A DNA stretch of 64,000 nucleotides. Origin: an uncultured Bacteroidales bacterium (GTDB lineage Bacteria > Bacteroidota > Bacteroidia > Bacteroidales > WCHB1-69). The DNA lies in contig CAKUVI010000004.1 in assembly GCA_934699095.1 (NCBI GenBank), positions 1 to 64,000 of the forward strand, given 5' to 3'. The notes below the pieces were generated by a model. That model searched no databases. It saw nothing but the letters and a program-made list of their open reading frames with translations, and had not been told where the DNA came from. The position numbers were made by a program, and so were the translations under genes. How positions within the stretch are numbered: position 1 is the first letter of the stretch; each line of letters begins with the position of its first letter. Positions 44,080 to 52,777 of this stretch are shown one piece after another.

Positions 44080-44667
44080 TTATTTAGCACCATTATTACT
44101 ATAGTCCATTGGAGGAGCCTCAGAGATATTCATAGGAATAGCCTGAGTGACTGCACGTTGTGCGGCAGAGTCAAGTGCATCATATTTTTTTCCAAAATAT
44201 TGGAGAGCGGTTTCATCGCGGAGTTCATTAACTGCGCGTTGAAGTTCATTTTGCACTTGCACGTACATATTATAGCTTGTTCCTTGGTCGTTTGTCAAAG
44301 AGACAACTCCCTTAGACACTGCAAAGTCTCCGATTCCGTCGATGGGTTTGCTTACCTTTTCAGGCAGAGACGGGTCATTGGTAGGATTTGCGAAAAATTC
44401 TTTAGCTTTAGCTTTAAGATCACCCACCATAATCACATCACCATTCACAGAAATCTCATCACGGAAGTTAACCAGCACGTTAAGTACGTTTCTCCTATTG
44501 ATATCGACTTTGACATCTTTAGCGTCGTCAGCTTTTGGAGGTGGCAACTTTCTTGGAATACCTTGTTCGGTATTGATTGACGATGTAAGCAAGAAGAAGG
44601 TCAACAACAGAAATGAAATATCTGACATTGCGCCCGTGTTCAAGCCTGGTGTTTTTCTTTTACTCAT
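44080..44667 (-). CDS. exbD: ExbD/TolR biopolymer transport protein (first copy)
   Basis: A 195-residue ExbD with the N-terminal membrane segment (AMSDISFLLLTFFLLTSSI) and a longer periplasmic domain than the second copy. It has the conserved Asp16 near MSDIS. It starts 2 bases after the membrane protein at 44669. Two different ExbD proteins may form a mixed stator. Confidence 0.92.
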   Translation of the reverse strand: MSKRKTPGLNTGAMSDISFLLLTFFLLTSSINTEQGIPRKLPPPKADDAKDVKVDINRRNVLNVLVNFRDEISVNGDVIMVGDLKAKAKEFFANPTNDPSLPEKVSKPIDGIGDFAVSKGVVSLTNDQGTSYNMYVQVQNELQRAVNELRDETALQYFGKKYDALDSAAQRAVTQAIPMNISEAPPMDYSNNGAK

Positions 44668-44668
44668 G

Positions 44669-45622
44669 TTAATTTCTATTTTTAACAGCGTTCATAATCA
44701 AGGTGACAATAATTGAGAGTATTGCACCGAACAAACATACATAGAATGTGAATACGGCTGAGTTCACCATCTTGTAGCCAGAGCCGGTCATGCCTGCTTT
44801 GATTGCTGAAGGGCTCAATGTTGAGGTGCCTACAATGTAACCGATAATTGCGGCAATGACAAGGGCTGCAAGACCTAACAGAATCTTGTATGATGATTTG
44901 AAGTTTTTAACAATTCCTGAGAACAAGAAGAAGAGCATTAGGAAAGCGGCACCAATGCCAAGGATGTAGGCAATGATGATGAAAACATTCTGGAGCTTTG
45001 CACTTCTTCCGAAGCTTTTAAGATCGTCCTTCATTGTCTGGAGGTCGGCAGCTTTCTTTGTTTCAGAAGCTGTAGTGTTTATTTGGTCGGCTCTGCCGAT
45101 AAGGGCATTGGCAGACTTTAAGTAGTTACGTTCTACAAGGTAGTTTTGTTTAACAGCTGAGTAATCTGCATTAACTTCTTCAACATATTTGTCGAGGTCT
45201 TTAAAAGAATTAACCTTGTTAAAGCCGTCAACATATTTCTGTTTGTTGTCGCATTTTGCAAAAAGGCCTTCTGAACGATTAGCAAAATTAGCTTTATATT
45301 CCTCGAATTTAGCTTCATCATCGATGTTTTTCAAGTCTTGGAGGAAAGTATAAACGATATCCTTTTGTAATTGGACATCTCTAAGTTTGCTGCTACGATC
45401 TGAAGTCTCCTTTTGGTACTTCTCAACTATAGCGGGAAGGTTTTCAACGGTGGCTGCTTCAAAGTCCGCTACCATGGCAGGTGTTTGGGCTTGTATTTCT
45501 TGAGCTTGGATATAGTTTTCCTTCTTATCTGCATCGAATGAGAAAAAAGAAAAAGCAATAGCCAATATGCAGTCCAAGATCGCAACCGTAAATATGACTA
45601 TATTGATTATTCTATTTTTCAT
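44669..45622 (-). CDS. coiled-coil membrane protein of TonB cluster
   Basis: A 317-residue protein of no named family. N-terminal membrane segment (about 5-28), then a helical, charged region of about 170 residues with coiled-coil character (EKYQKETSDRSSKLRDVQLQ), and about three membrane segments in the last 110 residues (IIAYILGIGAAFLMLFFLFS, IIGYIVGTSTLS and FYVCLFGAILSIIVTLIMN). It lies between exbB and the two exbD genes in one operon, so a role in the ExbB/D complex is likely, but it is unproven. Confidence 0.7.
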   Translation of the reverse strand: MKNRIINIVIFTVAILDCILAIAFSFFSFDADKKENYIQAQEIQAQTPAMVADFEAATVENLPAIVEKYQKETSDRSSKLRDVQLQKDIVYTFLQDLKNIDDEAKFEEYKANFANRSEGLFAKCDNKQKYVDGFNKVNSFKDLDKYVEEVNADYSAVKQNYLVERNYLKSANALIGRADQINTTASETKKAADLQTMKDDLKSFGRSAKLQNVFIIIAYILGIGAAFLMLFFLFSGIVKNFKSSYKILLGLAALVIAAIIGYIVGTSTLSPSAIKAGMTGSGYKMVNSAVFTFYVCLFGAILSIIVTLIMNAVKNRN

Positions 45623-45678
45623 TATACAACGTTTTATAATTAATATTGTATATATAAGAATGTTGGGGATGGTTAAAA

Positions 45679-46503
45679 TTATTTATTTTCTTTATTTTTA
45701 ACCAGGATATCCATGAAGGAGATGGTAGCATCTTCCATATCGTTTACGATAGCGTCGATGCGAGTAAGAAGATAGTTATAGAACACTTGGAGGATCATTG
45801 CAGAGATCAAACCGAACACGGTTGTCAACAAAGCCACCTTCATACCGCCGGCAACGATAGTAGGAGAAATATCACCTGCGCGCTCGATGTCATCGAATGC
45901 CTGCACCATACCGATAACGGTACCCAAGAATCCCAAAGAAGGAGAAAGTGCGATGAAAAGGTTGATCCAGGTCATGTTGTTCTCTAACTTAGCCATTTGA
46001 ACGGCACCATAAGAGGTGAGAGATTTTTCAACTGAGTCGAGGCCTTCATCATAGCGGTCGAGGCCTTGATAGAAGACAGCTGCGAGAGGTCCTTTGGTGT
46101 CGCGGCAGAGTTCCTTGGCTGCATCAATACCTTTTGTTTTGATAGTGTTCTCAATCTTGTCCAAAAGTTTGCGTGAGTTAACAGATGAAAGGTTGAGATA
46201 GAAAATACGCTCGATAACGAAAGCCAAACCTAAGATCAAGCATATCAACACAGGGGTCATCCAAACTGCACCACCCTGGATGAATTTATCTTTCAAAACA
46301 TAGTGCAAACTTTGGTTAACAGAATCGTCAGGGTCTTCGGTTAATTCAGCCTGAGCAGTAGCGGGAGCTTCTGCAACCTCTTCTGCCACTTGTTCAGTTG
46401 CAGCAGCTTCGTCAGCTTTCTGTTGTTTTTGAGCAAATGCTGTGTTTGCAGTACCGATGGTCAGGAAACCAATAACGGTAAGTAATGCGATAAGCTTTTT
46501 CAT
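45679..46503 (-). CDS. exbB: MotA/TolQ/ExbB proton channel protein
   Basis: A 274-residue protein. An N-terminal segment resembling a signal peptide (MKKLIALLTVIGFLTIGTA) is followed by an Ala/Glu-rich linker of about 45 residues, then the ExbB core with three membrane spans. The core has WMTPVLICLILGLAFVIERI and LSPSLGFLGTVIGMVQAFDD. ExbB with ExbD conducts protons and drives TonB. The extra exported N-terminal tail is a feature seen in Bacteroidetes ExbB proteins. It is the first gene of the exbB-X-exbD-exbD operon. Confidence 0.93.
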   Translation of the reverse strand: MKKLIALLTVIGFLTIGTANTAFAQKQQKADEAAATEQVAEEVAEAPATAQAELTEDPDDSVNQSLHYVLKDKFIQGGAVWMTPVLICLILGLAFVIERIFYLNLSSVNSRKLLDKIENTIKTKGIDAAKELCRDTKGPLAAVFYQGLDRYDEGLDSVEKSLTSYGAVQMAKLENNMTWINLFIALSPSLGFLGTVIGMVQAFDDIERAGDISPTIVAGGMKVALLTTVFGLISAMILQVFYNYLLTRIDAIVNDMEDATISFMDILVKNKENK

Positions 46504-46567
46504 AATTACTTGAAATTTTTTTATTAAACTATTTTTACTTTACTGATTATCAACCTAATAAAAGAAG

Positions 46568-46655
46568 CGGAGAGAAAGGGATTCGAACCCTTGAAGCGCT
46601 TTTGGCGCTTACGCGCTCTCCAGGCGCGCGCCTTCGACCACTCGGCCATCTCTCC
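46568..46655 (-). tRNA. tRNA-Ser (anticodon GGA)
   Basis: The minus strand folds into an 88-nt class II tRNA. The acceptor stem is GGAGAGA with TCTCTCC plus discriminator G. The D arm starts TGGCCGAGTGGTCGAAGGC; the anticodon loop CTGGAGA gives GGA. A long variable arm (GCGTAAGCGCCAAAAGCGCTT) and T arm AAGGGTTCGAATCCCTT complete it. No CCA is encoded. Confidence 0.95.
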
Positions 46656-46760
46656 AAATTTTTCAGGCCGTAAAAATACATTTTTTTCCTTTGTAAAATC
46701 ACCCATTTTTCAAAAAAAATTTAACTTTATAAAAAACCTATATATTGGTCGCTTTTTTTG

Positions 46761-46770
46761 TATCTTTGCC
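46761..46770 (+). promoter_or_regulatory. -7 box for serC
   Basis: TATCTTTGCC, a TAnnTTTG match, 42 bases before the ATG at 46813. Confidence 0.6.
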
Positions 46771-46812
46771 GCAAATTTATTACAACAATTAATACATCAT
46801 ATTTTATTAGTT

Positions 46813-47931
46813 ATGAGTAACGTACATAATTTTAATGCAGGACCATGTGTCCTTCCTAAAGAAGCAGTTGAGTCAACAATCAACGCAATCCGCAATTTCG
46901 ACAACACAGGCGTTGGCCTTATGGAAATCTCACACCGTACCCCGGGTTGGGAACGCATAATGGCAGAAACCCGCCAATTATGGCGCGAGCTCCTCAATAT
47001 TCCTGACGAATACGAAGTCCTTTTCCTCGGTGGCGGCGCAAGCACACAATTCTACATGGTGCCAGCCAACCTTATGAAAACCAAAGCAGCTTATCTCCAA
47101 ACAGGCGTTTGGGCTAAAAAAGCCGCTAAGGAAGCCAAAAACTTCGGTAAAGTTGATATCATCGCCTCTTCCGAAGACAAAACTTACAACTATATTCCAA
47201 AGGGTTGGACAGTTCCTGCTGATGCTGACTACTTCCATATCACAACCAACAACACCATCTACGGTACTGAAATCCGCAAAGATTTCTCTGCAGCAGAAGT
47301 TAACAACGTAATGCTCGTTGCCGATATGTCTTCCGACATCATGAGCCGTCCAGTTGACGTGACAAAATACGGTCTTATCTACGGCGGCGCCCAAAAGAAC
47401 GTTGGTCCTGCTGGTGTCACCTTCATCATTGTTCGCAAAGACATCCTCGGCCAAATCGGCGACCGCGCTTACATGAACCCACTGCCAACAATGGTTGACT
47501 ACCGCACACACGCCGCTGAAGAAGCCAAGAACATCTCAATGTTCAACACCCCTCCTGTTCTCCCTATCTTCGTAATGCACGAAACCCTCCTCTGGCTCAA
47601 GAACACAATCGGCGGAGTTGAAGAGATGAACAAAATCAACTTGAAGAAATCAAACCTCCTCTACGAAGAAATCGACCGCAACAGCATGTTCGTAGGCACC
47701 GTTGCCAACAAGGAAGACCGCTCTATCATGAACCACTGCTGGGTTATGGCTCCCGGTTATGAGGACAAACAAGACGCTTTCATGGCATTCGCAAAAGAAT
47801 GCGGCATGATCGGCATCAAGGGCCACCGCTCTGTAGGCGGATTCCGCGCTTCCCTCTACAACGCCTGCACCGTTGAAGACGTTGAAGCTCTCGTTGCTTG
47901 TATGCAGGAGTTTGAGAAGAAGAATAGGTAG
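46813..47931 (+). CDS. serC: phosphoserine aminotransferase
   Basis: A 372-residue PLP enzyme converting 3-phosphohydroxypyruvate and glutamate to phosphoserine. The start at [15 protein letters not shown] matches the family N-terminus; longer in-frame starts run through the tRNA. Motifs are [33 protein letters not shown] and the PLP lysine in [13 protein letters not shown]. The next gene of the pathway, serA, is 520 bases downstream, and the intervening gene is an S23-type insertion (48001-48360). Confidence 0.95.
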   Translation: MSNVHNFNAGPCVLPKEAVESTINAIRNFDNTGVGLMEISHRTPGWERIMAETRQLWRELLNIPDEYEVLFLGGGASTQFYMVPANLMKTKAAYLQTGVWAKKAAKEAKNFGKVDIIASSEDKTYNYIPKGWTVPADADYFHITTNNTIYGTEIRKDFSAAEVNNVMLVADMSSDIMSRPVDVTKYGLIYGGAQKNVGPAGVTFIIVRKDILGQIGDRAYMNPLPTMVDYRTHAAEEAKNISMFNTPPVLPIFVMHETLLWLKNTIGGVEEMNKINLKKSNLLYEEIDRNSMFVGTVANKEDRSIMNHCWVMAPGYEDKQDAFMAFAKECGMIGIKGHRSVGGFRASLYNACTVEDVEALVACMQEFEKKNR

Positions 47932-47940
47932 TTACAAATT

Positions 47941-48000
47941 AAGAAATTAAGAAACTAAGAAACTAAGAAATTAAGAAATTAAGAAACTAAGAAATTAAGA
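47941..48000 (+). repeat. 8-bp tandem array (AAGAAAYT)7.5
   Basis: Seven and a half head-to-tail copies of AAGAAATT/AAGAAACT fill the 60 bases directly before the ATG of the four-helix-bundle gene. It is the left half of an inverted pair with 48361-48416. Confidence 0.9.
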
Positions 48001-48360
48001 ATGGCTAAGAGGAATGTGTTGAAAGAGAAGAGTTATGCTTTTGCCATTAGGGTTATCAGGCTTTCAAAGTTTCTTAAAGAGGAAAAATGTGAATATGTAT
48101 TTTCAAAGCAGATTGTCAGATGCGGCACATCCATAGGGGCAAACATAGAGGAGGCCGCAGGCGCACAATCTGACAAGGACTTTATAGCCAAACTGCATAT
48201 TTCACTAAAAGAATCCAAAGAAACGCACTACTGGATAAGATTGTTAAGAGACACCGATTACATAACACAAGACATGGCTGCAAGTATGCTTTCGGATTTA
48301 GACGAAATCATCACTATGTTGACCAGAAGCTTAAAGACATTGAAATCAAAAAACTCTTAA
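48001..48360 (+). CDS. four-helix bundle protein (S23/IVP type)
   Basis: A 119-residue protein of the 23S rRNA intervening-sequence (S23/IVP) family. Family marks are YAFAIRVIRLSKFL, then SKQIVRCGTSIGANIEEAAG, the central KLHISLKESKETHYWI and the terminal LDEIITMLTRSLKTLK. It has no catalytic residues; relatives are found inside rRNA intervening sequences and near reverse-transcriptase elements, and the Avd protein of retroelements has this fold. Here it lies between serC and serA, flanked on both sides by 8-bp arrays in inverted order. Its own promoter is not seen. Confidence 0.9.
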   Translation: MAKRNVLKEKSYAFAIRVIRLSKFLKEEKCEYVFSKQIVRCGTSIGANIEEAAGAQSDKDFIAKLHISLKESKETHYWIRLLRDTDYITQDMAASMLSDLDEIITMLTRSLKTLKSKNS

Positions 48361-48416
48361 CTCCCTAACTCCCTAACTCCCTAACTCCTTAACTTCTTAA
48401 CTTCTTAACTCCTTAA
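48361..48416 (+). repeat. 8-bp tandem array (CTYCYTAA)7
   Basis: Seven head-to-tail copies of CTCCCTAA/CTTCTTAA and variants, directly after the stop codon of the four-helix-bundle gene. Its complement (TTAAGAAG, TTAGGGAG) is a near match to the left array (TTAAGAAA), so the two arrays can pair over about 56 bases with regular mismatches. Confidence 0.9.
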
Positions 48417-48452
48417 CTTTTATTGTCAATAAAGAAACAAAAATAAAGAAAA

Positions 48453-49370
48453 ATGAAAGTACTCGTTGCAACACAAAAACCATTCGCAAAGGCCGCTGTC
48501 GATGGTATCCGTGCTATCGTTGAAAAAGCCGGTTATGAATTGGCCTTGTTAGAAAAATATGAAACAGCTGAGGAACTTTATGCAGCTGTAGCAGACGTTG
48601 ACGCACTCATCGTACGTTCAGACAAAGTTACCGCTCAAGTTGTTGACGCAGCCAAAAACCTCAAGGTTGTTGTACGCGCCGGCGCCGGCTTCGACAATCT
48701 CGACCTCGCCGCTTGCACAGCCAACAACATCGTGGCTATGAACACCCCAGGCCAAAACTCAAACGCAGTTGCTGAATTGGCCATCGGCATGATGATTTAC
48801 ATGGCCCGCAACACCTTCAAACCAGGCACCGGCGCCGAACTCAAAGGCAAGAAAGTCGGCATCCAGGCTTACGGTAATGTTGGTCGCCTCGTGGCTGAAA
48901 AAGCCCGCGCCCTCGGCATGGAAGTTTGGGCATTCGACCCATTCGTACCAAAAGAGAAAATGGAAGCTGAAGGCGTTGTCGTTCCTGCTACATTGGAAGA
49001 CATGTACAAAAACTGCAACTACATCTCCCTCCATATCCCGGCTAACGACCAGACTAAGAAGTCTATCGGCAAAAACCTCGTTTCGCTCATGCCTAAAGGC
49101 GGCTGCGTGATCAACACCGCCCGCAAAGAGGTTATCAACGAGGAAGAGCTCATCGCCCTTATGGCCGAAAGAGAAGACCTTAAATACTGCACCGATATCG
49201 CTCCTGAAGCTATCGACGAATTCAACAAATTCGAAAAACGCTTCTTCGCCACACCTAAAAAACAGGGCGCAGAAACAGCAGAAGCCAATATCAACGCAGG
49301 CTTGGCAGCAGCTAACCAAATCGTTAACTTCTTCGTTAACGGAGACAAGAAGTTCCAAGTCAACAAATAG
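48453..49370 (+). CDS. serA: D-3-phosphoglycerate dehydrogenase, short type
   Basis: A 305-residue enzyme that oxidises 3-phosphoglycerate, the first step of serine synthesis, without any C-terminal ACT or regulatory domain. Rossmann motif KKVGIQAYGNVGRLVAEKA; the catalytic Arg and Glu are in VINTARKEVINEEEL and APEAIDEF. At the usual catalytic His position (TPHIG) it reads ATPKKQGAETAEAN, so Lys replaces His. This Lys form (type IIIK) is known from Entamoeba and Bacteroidetes and is expected here. The gene follows serC and the S23 insertion with no -7 box of its own, and ends at a terminator. Confidence 0.93.
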   Translation: MKVLVATQKPFAKAAVDGIRAIVEKAGYELALLEKYETAEELYAAVADVDALIVRSDKVTAQVVDAAKNLKVVVRAGAGFDNLDLAACTANNIVAMNTPGQNSNAVAELAIGMMIYMARNTFKPGTGAELKGKKVGIQAYGNVGRLVAEKARALGMEVWAFDPFVPKEKMEAEGVVVPATLEDMYKNCNYISLHIPANDQTKKSIGKNLVSLMPKGGCVINTARKEVINEEELIALMAEREDLKYCTDIAPEAIDEFNKFEKRFFATPKKQGAETAEANINAGLAAANQIVNFFVNGDKKFQVNK

Positions 49371-49394
49371 TCTTAAAAACCATATTATTTTTAT

Positions 49395-49425
49395 ACGTCA
49401 GACTCTCGGGTCTGACGTTTTTTTT
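49395..49425 (+). terminator. Rho-independent terminator
   Basis: A 9-bp perfect stem, ACGTCAGAC with GTCTGACGT, with a 6-nt loop and a T run. It ends the serC-S23-serA transcript. Confidence 0.9.
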
Positions 49426-49427
49426 TC

Positions 49428-49437
49428 TATATTTGCA
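49428..49437 (+). promoter_or_regulatory. -7 box for rubrerythrin
   Basis: TATATTTGCA, a TAnnTTTG match, 47 bases before the ATG at 49485. Confidence 0.6.
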
Positions 49438-49484
49438 CACGACAAATTTGCGAATAATAAATTAAAGAACAAACAACAACAATT

Positions 49485-50024
49485 ATGGAATTAAAGGGAT
49501 CAAAAACCGAAAAAAACCTGCAAACCGCCTTCGCTGGCGAGTCTCAGGCAAGAAATAAGTACTCCTATTACGCCTCAAAAGCCAAAAAAGACGGATACAA
49601 CCAGATTGCAGCCATCTTTGAAGAAACAGCGGCAAACGAAAAGGAACATGCAAAAATATGGTTCAAACTGCTCCACGACGGCAAAGTGCCAGACACAATC
49701 ACCAACCTTAAGGACGCTGCCGACGGTGAGAACTTCGAGTGGACCGACATGTACGCAGAGTTCGCCAAGACTGCCCGAGAAGAGGGTTTCAACGACATCG
49801 CCAACCTCTTCGAAATGGTAGGTGAAATCGAAAAGCACCACGAGGAACGCTACAGAAAACTGCTCGCCAACATCGAAGGCGGCATCGTTTTCTCACGCGA
49901 CAACGACATGATATGGCAGTGCAGCAACTGCGGCCACATCGTCATCGGTAAAAAAGCCCCTGATGTATGTCCGGTTTGCGACCACCCGCAGTCGTATTTC
50001 CAAATCAAAGCCGAAAATTTCTAA
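49485..50024 (+). CDS. rbr: rubrerythrin
   Basis: A 179-residue peroxidase that reduces H2O2 in anaerobes. The N-terminal ferritin-like diiron domain has [13 protein letters not shown] helices ([14 protein letters not shown]) and [13 protein letters not shown] with the ExxH ligands. The C-terminal rubredoxin domain has [10 protein letters not shown] and CPVCDHP. It is followed after 36 bases by a second rubrerythrin with the domains in reverse order. The pair probably forms one oxidative-stress operon. Confidence 0.96.
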   Translation: MELKGSKTEKNLQTAFAGESQARNKYSYYASKAKKDGYNQIAAIFEETAANEKEHAKIWFKLLHDGKVPDTITNLKDAADGENFEWTDMYAEFAKTAREEGFNDIANLFEMVGEIEKHHEERYRKLLANIEGGIVFSRDNDMIWQCSNCGHIVIGKKAPDVCPVCDHPQSYFQIKAENF

Positions 50025-50060
50025 TCAACAATATTTTTAACACCAACAAATTTTTAGATT

Positions 50061-50615
50061 ATGAAGAAAAAATTCATCTGCACAGTATGCGGTTATATAC
50101 ACGAAGGCGACACTCCTCCTGAAAGATGTCCAATGTGCAAACAACCAGCCGAAAAATTCAAGGAACTTGTGGAAGACAGCAGCTCGCTGCAATTTGTGAC
50201 GGAACATGTTCTCGGTGTCGGCAAAGACAGCGACGAAGAGATGATCAAGGACCTCAACGCAAATTTCATGGGTGAGGCAACCGAAGTCGGAATGTACCTC
50301 GCCATGAGCCGTCAGGCCGACCGCGAAGGCTACCCGGAAATAGCTGAAGCTTTCAAACGCTACGCATTTGAAGAGGCTGAGCACTGCGCCAAATTCGCAG
50401 AACTCCTCGGCGACATGGTTTGGGACACCAAGACGAATGTTGAAAAACGTATGCTCGCCGAAAGCAGTGCCTGTGCCGACAAGATGCGCATCGCAAAACG
50501 CGCCAAAGAGATGAACTGGGACGCCATCCATGACACAGTTCACGAAATGGCCAAGGACGAAGCCCGCCACGGACAGGGCTTTGAAGGCCTCTTTAACAGA
50601 TACTTTAAAAAATAA
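50061..50615 (+). CDS. reverse rubrerythrin
   Basis: A 184-residue rubrerythrin relative with the rubredoxin domain first ([10 protein letters not shown] and CPMCKQP, residues 7-26) and the ferritin-like diiron domain second ([40 protein letters not shown]). This order is called reverse rubrerythrin in clostridia, where it reduces oxygen and peroxide. It lies downstream of rbr and ends at a weak terminator (50641-50672). Confidence 0.93.
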   Translation: MKKKFICTVCGYIHEGDTPPERCPMCKQPAEKFKELVEDSSSLQFVTEHVLGVGKDSDEEMIKDLNANFMGEATEVGMYLAMSRQADREGYPEIAEAFKRYAFEEAEHCAKFAELLGDMVWDTKTNVEKRMLAESSACADKMRIAKRAKEMNWDAIHDTVHEMAKDEARHGQGFEGLFNRYFKK

Positions 50616-50640
50616 TCCAACCTGTTTTTAATCTTTTAAC

Positions 50641-50672
50641 CGCCCCGGTTGTCTCTACCGGTGCGGTTTTTC
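50641..50672 (+). terminator. terminator of rubrerythrin pair
   Basis: A GC-rich stem (CGCCCCGGT with ACCGGTGCG, one mismatch) and a 7-nt loop, followed by GTTTTTC. Confidence 0.7.
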
Positions 50673-50737
50673 TATTTATGAAAAATATGTTGTTGAATTT
50701 TTAAGAATTTTTAAGATACCACCATATAAAAAAAGTA

Positions 50738-50747
50738 TATTTTTGCC
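50738..50747 (+). promoter_or_regulatory. -7 box for small lipoproteins
   Basis: TATTTTTGCC, a TAnnTTTG match, 68 bases before the ATG at 50816. Confidence 0.6.
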
Positions 50748-50815
50748 AGTTGAATTACAATGCGTAATTAGAATAAAATTTGACTATAATTATTAACCCA
50801 AAAAATTAAAAAAAA

Positions 50816-51331
50816 ATGAAAAAAGTATTTAGCGTATTGGCTGTAGCAGCCTTAGTATTGGTCATCACAGGTTGTACACCTCAAGAAAAAACCTTATCTG
50901 ACTACCTCACACAACAAACAAAAGGTTGGGTTCTTTCTTCAGCTACTTCATCTCCTGCTTACCAAATGTCAAACGGTGAATTCGTTAGCGACCTCGTTAA
51001 CGGCGGTTACCTCTATGACTGGGAGAAAGAATACGTTATCATCTTCAATGAAAACGGTAGCGAAATCGTAAAACCTGGTAAAACTGTTGCTCCATCTGCA
51101 GAACAAGGTTACATTGCTGAAACTTCTCTCGGCAACTGGACAATCACAGAAACCGCTGCTGGTGACATCCTCGAAATGCAAGTTCCTTTCTTCATGGATG
51201 ATGAAAAAGAAGTTTGCAGAATTATCTCTCTCAACGACAATGAGTTGAAAGTTAACTGCACAATCAACGACGATCCTGTTGTATCAAAGGGCACTTACAC
51301 CTTCACTTTAACATTCGTTCCAGCTAAGTAA
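50816..51331 (+). CDS. hypothetical lipoprotein
   Basis: A 171-residue protein with a lipoprotein signal (MKKVFSVLAVAALVLVITGC, Cys20). The mature part is beta-rich with a lipocalin-like spread of Tyr and Trp (GWVLSSATSSPAYQ, LGNWTITETAAGDILEMQV). Family unknown. It is 39 bases before a second small lipoprotein and shares its promoter. Confidence 0.8.
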   Translation: MKKVFSVLAVAALVLVITGCTPQEKTLSDYLTQQTKGWVLSSATSSPAYQMSNGEFVSDLVNGGYLYDWEKEYVIIFNENGSEIVKPGKTVAPSAEQGYIAETSLGNWTITETAAGDILEMQVPFFMDDEKEVCRIISLNDNELKVNCTINDDPVVSKGTYTFTLTFVPAK

Positions 51332-51370
51332 TTATCAATCAAGGAATAATCATTTAAAATTTAGAATAAG

Positions 51371-51745
51371 ATGAAAAAAGTATTATTAGCAGTATTGTGT
51401 GCAGGCCTTTTCTTCGCTTGCGGTAACAAAAAACAAGCTGAACCTGAAGCATTGATGGATACAACTCCTGCATGTGAGGAAGTTGTTGAAGCTCCAGTTG
51501 AGGAAGTAGCTCCAGTAGAAGAAGCAGCTCCAGTAGCTGAAAAAACTACACCAGCTAAGAAAACCACAACAGCTAAAAAGAACACAAGCAGCACAGGTTA
51601 CACAGCAGCAAAGAAAAACTCAGCTGAACCTACTTTGAAAGAGCAAGCTGAAGGCGCAGCTAACCGCGTTGCTGGCAAAGCAATCGAAAAAGCTGAAAAA
51701 GACGCTACTAACACAATCGTTAACTCAGGTAAAAAACAAAGATAA
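51371..51745 (+). CDS. low-complexity lipoprotein
   Basis: A 124-residue lipoprotein (lipobox FFAC, Cys17). The mature part is made of an Ala/Val/Glu/Pro repeat (EEVVEAPVEEVAPVEEAAPV) and a Lys/Thr/Pro repeat (TTPAKKTTTAKKN), then a helical end (EQAEGAANRVAGKAIEKAEK). It probably acts as a flexible envelope spacer; the function is unknown. A terminator lies directly after it. Confidence 0.8.
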   Translation: MKKVLLAVLCAGLFFACGNKKQAEPEALMDTTPACEEVVEAPVEEVAPVEEAAPVAEKTTPAKKTTTAKKNTSSTGYTAAKKNSAEPTLKEQAEGAANRVAGKAIEKAEKDATNTIVNSGKKQR

Positions 51746-51763
51746 TATCTGATTAATAATTTG

Positions 51764-51795
51764 AAAAGCTCCGATATTCTCGGAGCTTTTTTTTT
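51764..51795 (+). terminator. Rho-independent terminator
   Basis: An 11-bp perfect stem, AAAAGCTCCGA with TCGGAGCTTTT, with a 5-nt loop and a following T run. The purC promoter box TACCTTTGCG begins 2 bases on. Confidence 0.92.
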
Positions 51796-51796
51796 G

Positions 51797-51806
51797 TACC
51801 TTTGCG
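51797..51806 (+). promoter_or_regulatory. -7 box for purC
   Basis: TACCTTTGCG, a TAnnTTTG match, 20 bases before the ATG at 51827, packed against the upstream terminator. Confidence 0.65.
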
Positions 51807-51826
51807 GCCACAAAAACAATATCATT

Positions 51827-52777
51827 ATGGCAGCTTTAACAAGTACAAATTACAATTTCCCGGCGCAAAAGAATGTCTATCACGGCAAAGTTCGCGATGT
51901 ATATTTCTTGGATAACGACCTTATCATCATGATTGCCACCGACCGTATCTCGGCTTTCGATGTGATACTTCCTAAGGGAATCCCTTCAAAAGGTCAGATA
52001 CTCAATCAGATAGCATCAAAATTTCTGGATGCAACATCCGATATTTGTCCTAACTGGAAAATAGCCACCCCCGACCCAATGGTGACTGTTGGCAAATGTT
52101 GCAAAGGGTTCCCCGTTGAGATGATAGTACGCGGGTACCTGTGCGGCAGCGCCTGGAGAAGCTACCAGAAAGGGAACCGCAACCTCTGCGGAAACATACT
52201 CCCCGACGGAATGCGCGAAAACCAGAAATTCCCGACACCCCTCATAACCCCTACAACCAAAGCCGAGCAAGGAGAACACGACGCTGACATCTCCAAAGAG
52301 GAAATCATAGCTAAAGGTTTGGTTTCCCCTGAAGACTATGCTGTGCTCGAAGACTACTCCCTCAAACTCTTCCAACGCGGCACTGAAATCGCAGCACAAA
52401 AAGGTCTTATCCTCGTTGACACTAAATACGAATTTGGCAAAAATAACGATAAAATCTACCTTATTGACGAAATTCACACCCCTGACTCATCACGCTACTT
52501 CTACTCTGAAAACTACCAGTCACAATTTGAGAAGGGTCTGCCGCAAAAACAACTTTCAAAAGAGTTTGTACGCGAATGGCTTATGGCAAATGGATTCCAA
52601 GGACTTGAAGGTCAGCAAGTTCCAGAGATGACAGACGAAGTTGTAAATAACATCACCCAACGTTATATCGAACTCTTCGAGCATATAACAGGCGATAAAT
52701 TCACGCCAGCCGACAACCACAACGTTGAGGAACGCATCTACAACAACATCAGCAACTGGCTCGCAAACTACAGATAA
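51827..52777 (+). CDS. purC: SAICAR synthetase
   Basis: Joins CAIR and aspartate with ATP in purine synthesis. 316 residues; start at [11 protein letters not shown] after the promoter, so longer in-frame starts are excluded. Motifs are [35 protein letters not shown] and [10 protein letters not shown], and [16 protein letters not shown] near the end. This resembles the longer bacteroidal form rather than the 240-residue enterobacterial one. A small membrane-protein gene overlaps by one base (TAATG). Confidence 0.95.
   Translation: MAALTSTNYNFPAQKNVYHGKVRDVYFLDNDLIIMIATDRISAFDVILPKGIPSKGQILNQIASKFLDATSDICPNWKIATPDPMVTVGKCCKGFPVEMIVRGYLCGSAWRSYQKGNRNLCGNILPDGMRENQKFPTPLITPTTKAEQGEHDADISKEEIIAKGLVSPEDYAVLEDYSLKLFQRGTEIAAQKGLILVDTKYEFGKNNDKIYLIDEIHTPDSSRYFYSENYQSQFEKGLPQKQLSKEFVREWLMANGFQGLEGQQVPEMTDEVVNNITQRYIELFEHITGDKFTPADNHNVEERIYNNISNWLANYR

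Noticed and set aside
47941..48416. CRISPR array
   Set aside because: The units are 8-bp head-to-tail repeats without spacers and enclose a gene; no cas genes are near.
48453..49370. SerA inactivated by loss of the catalytic His
   Set aside because: Lys at this site is the normal state of type IIIK enzymes in Bacteroidetes.
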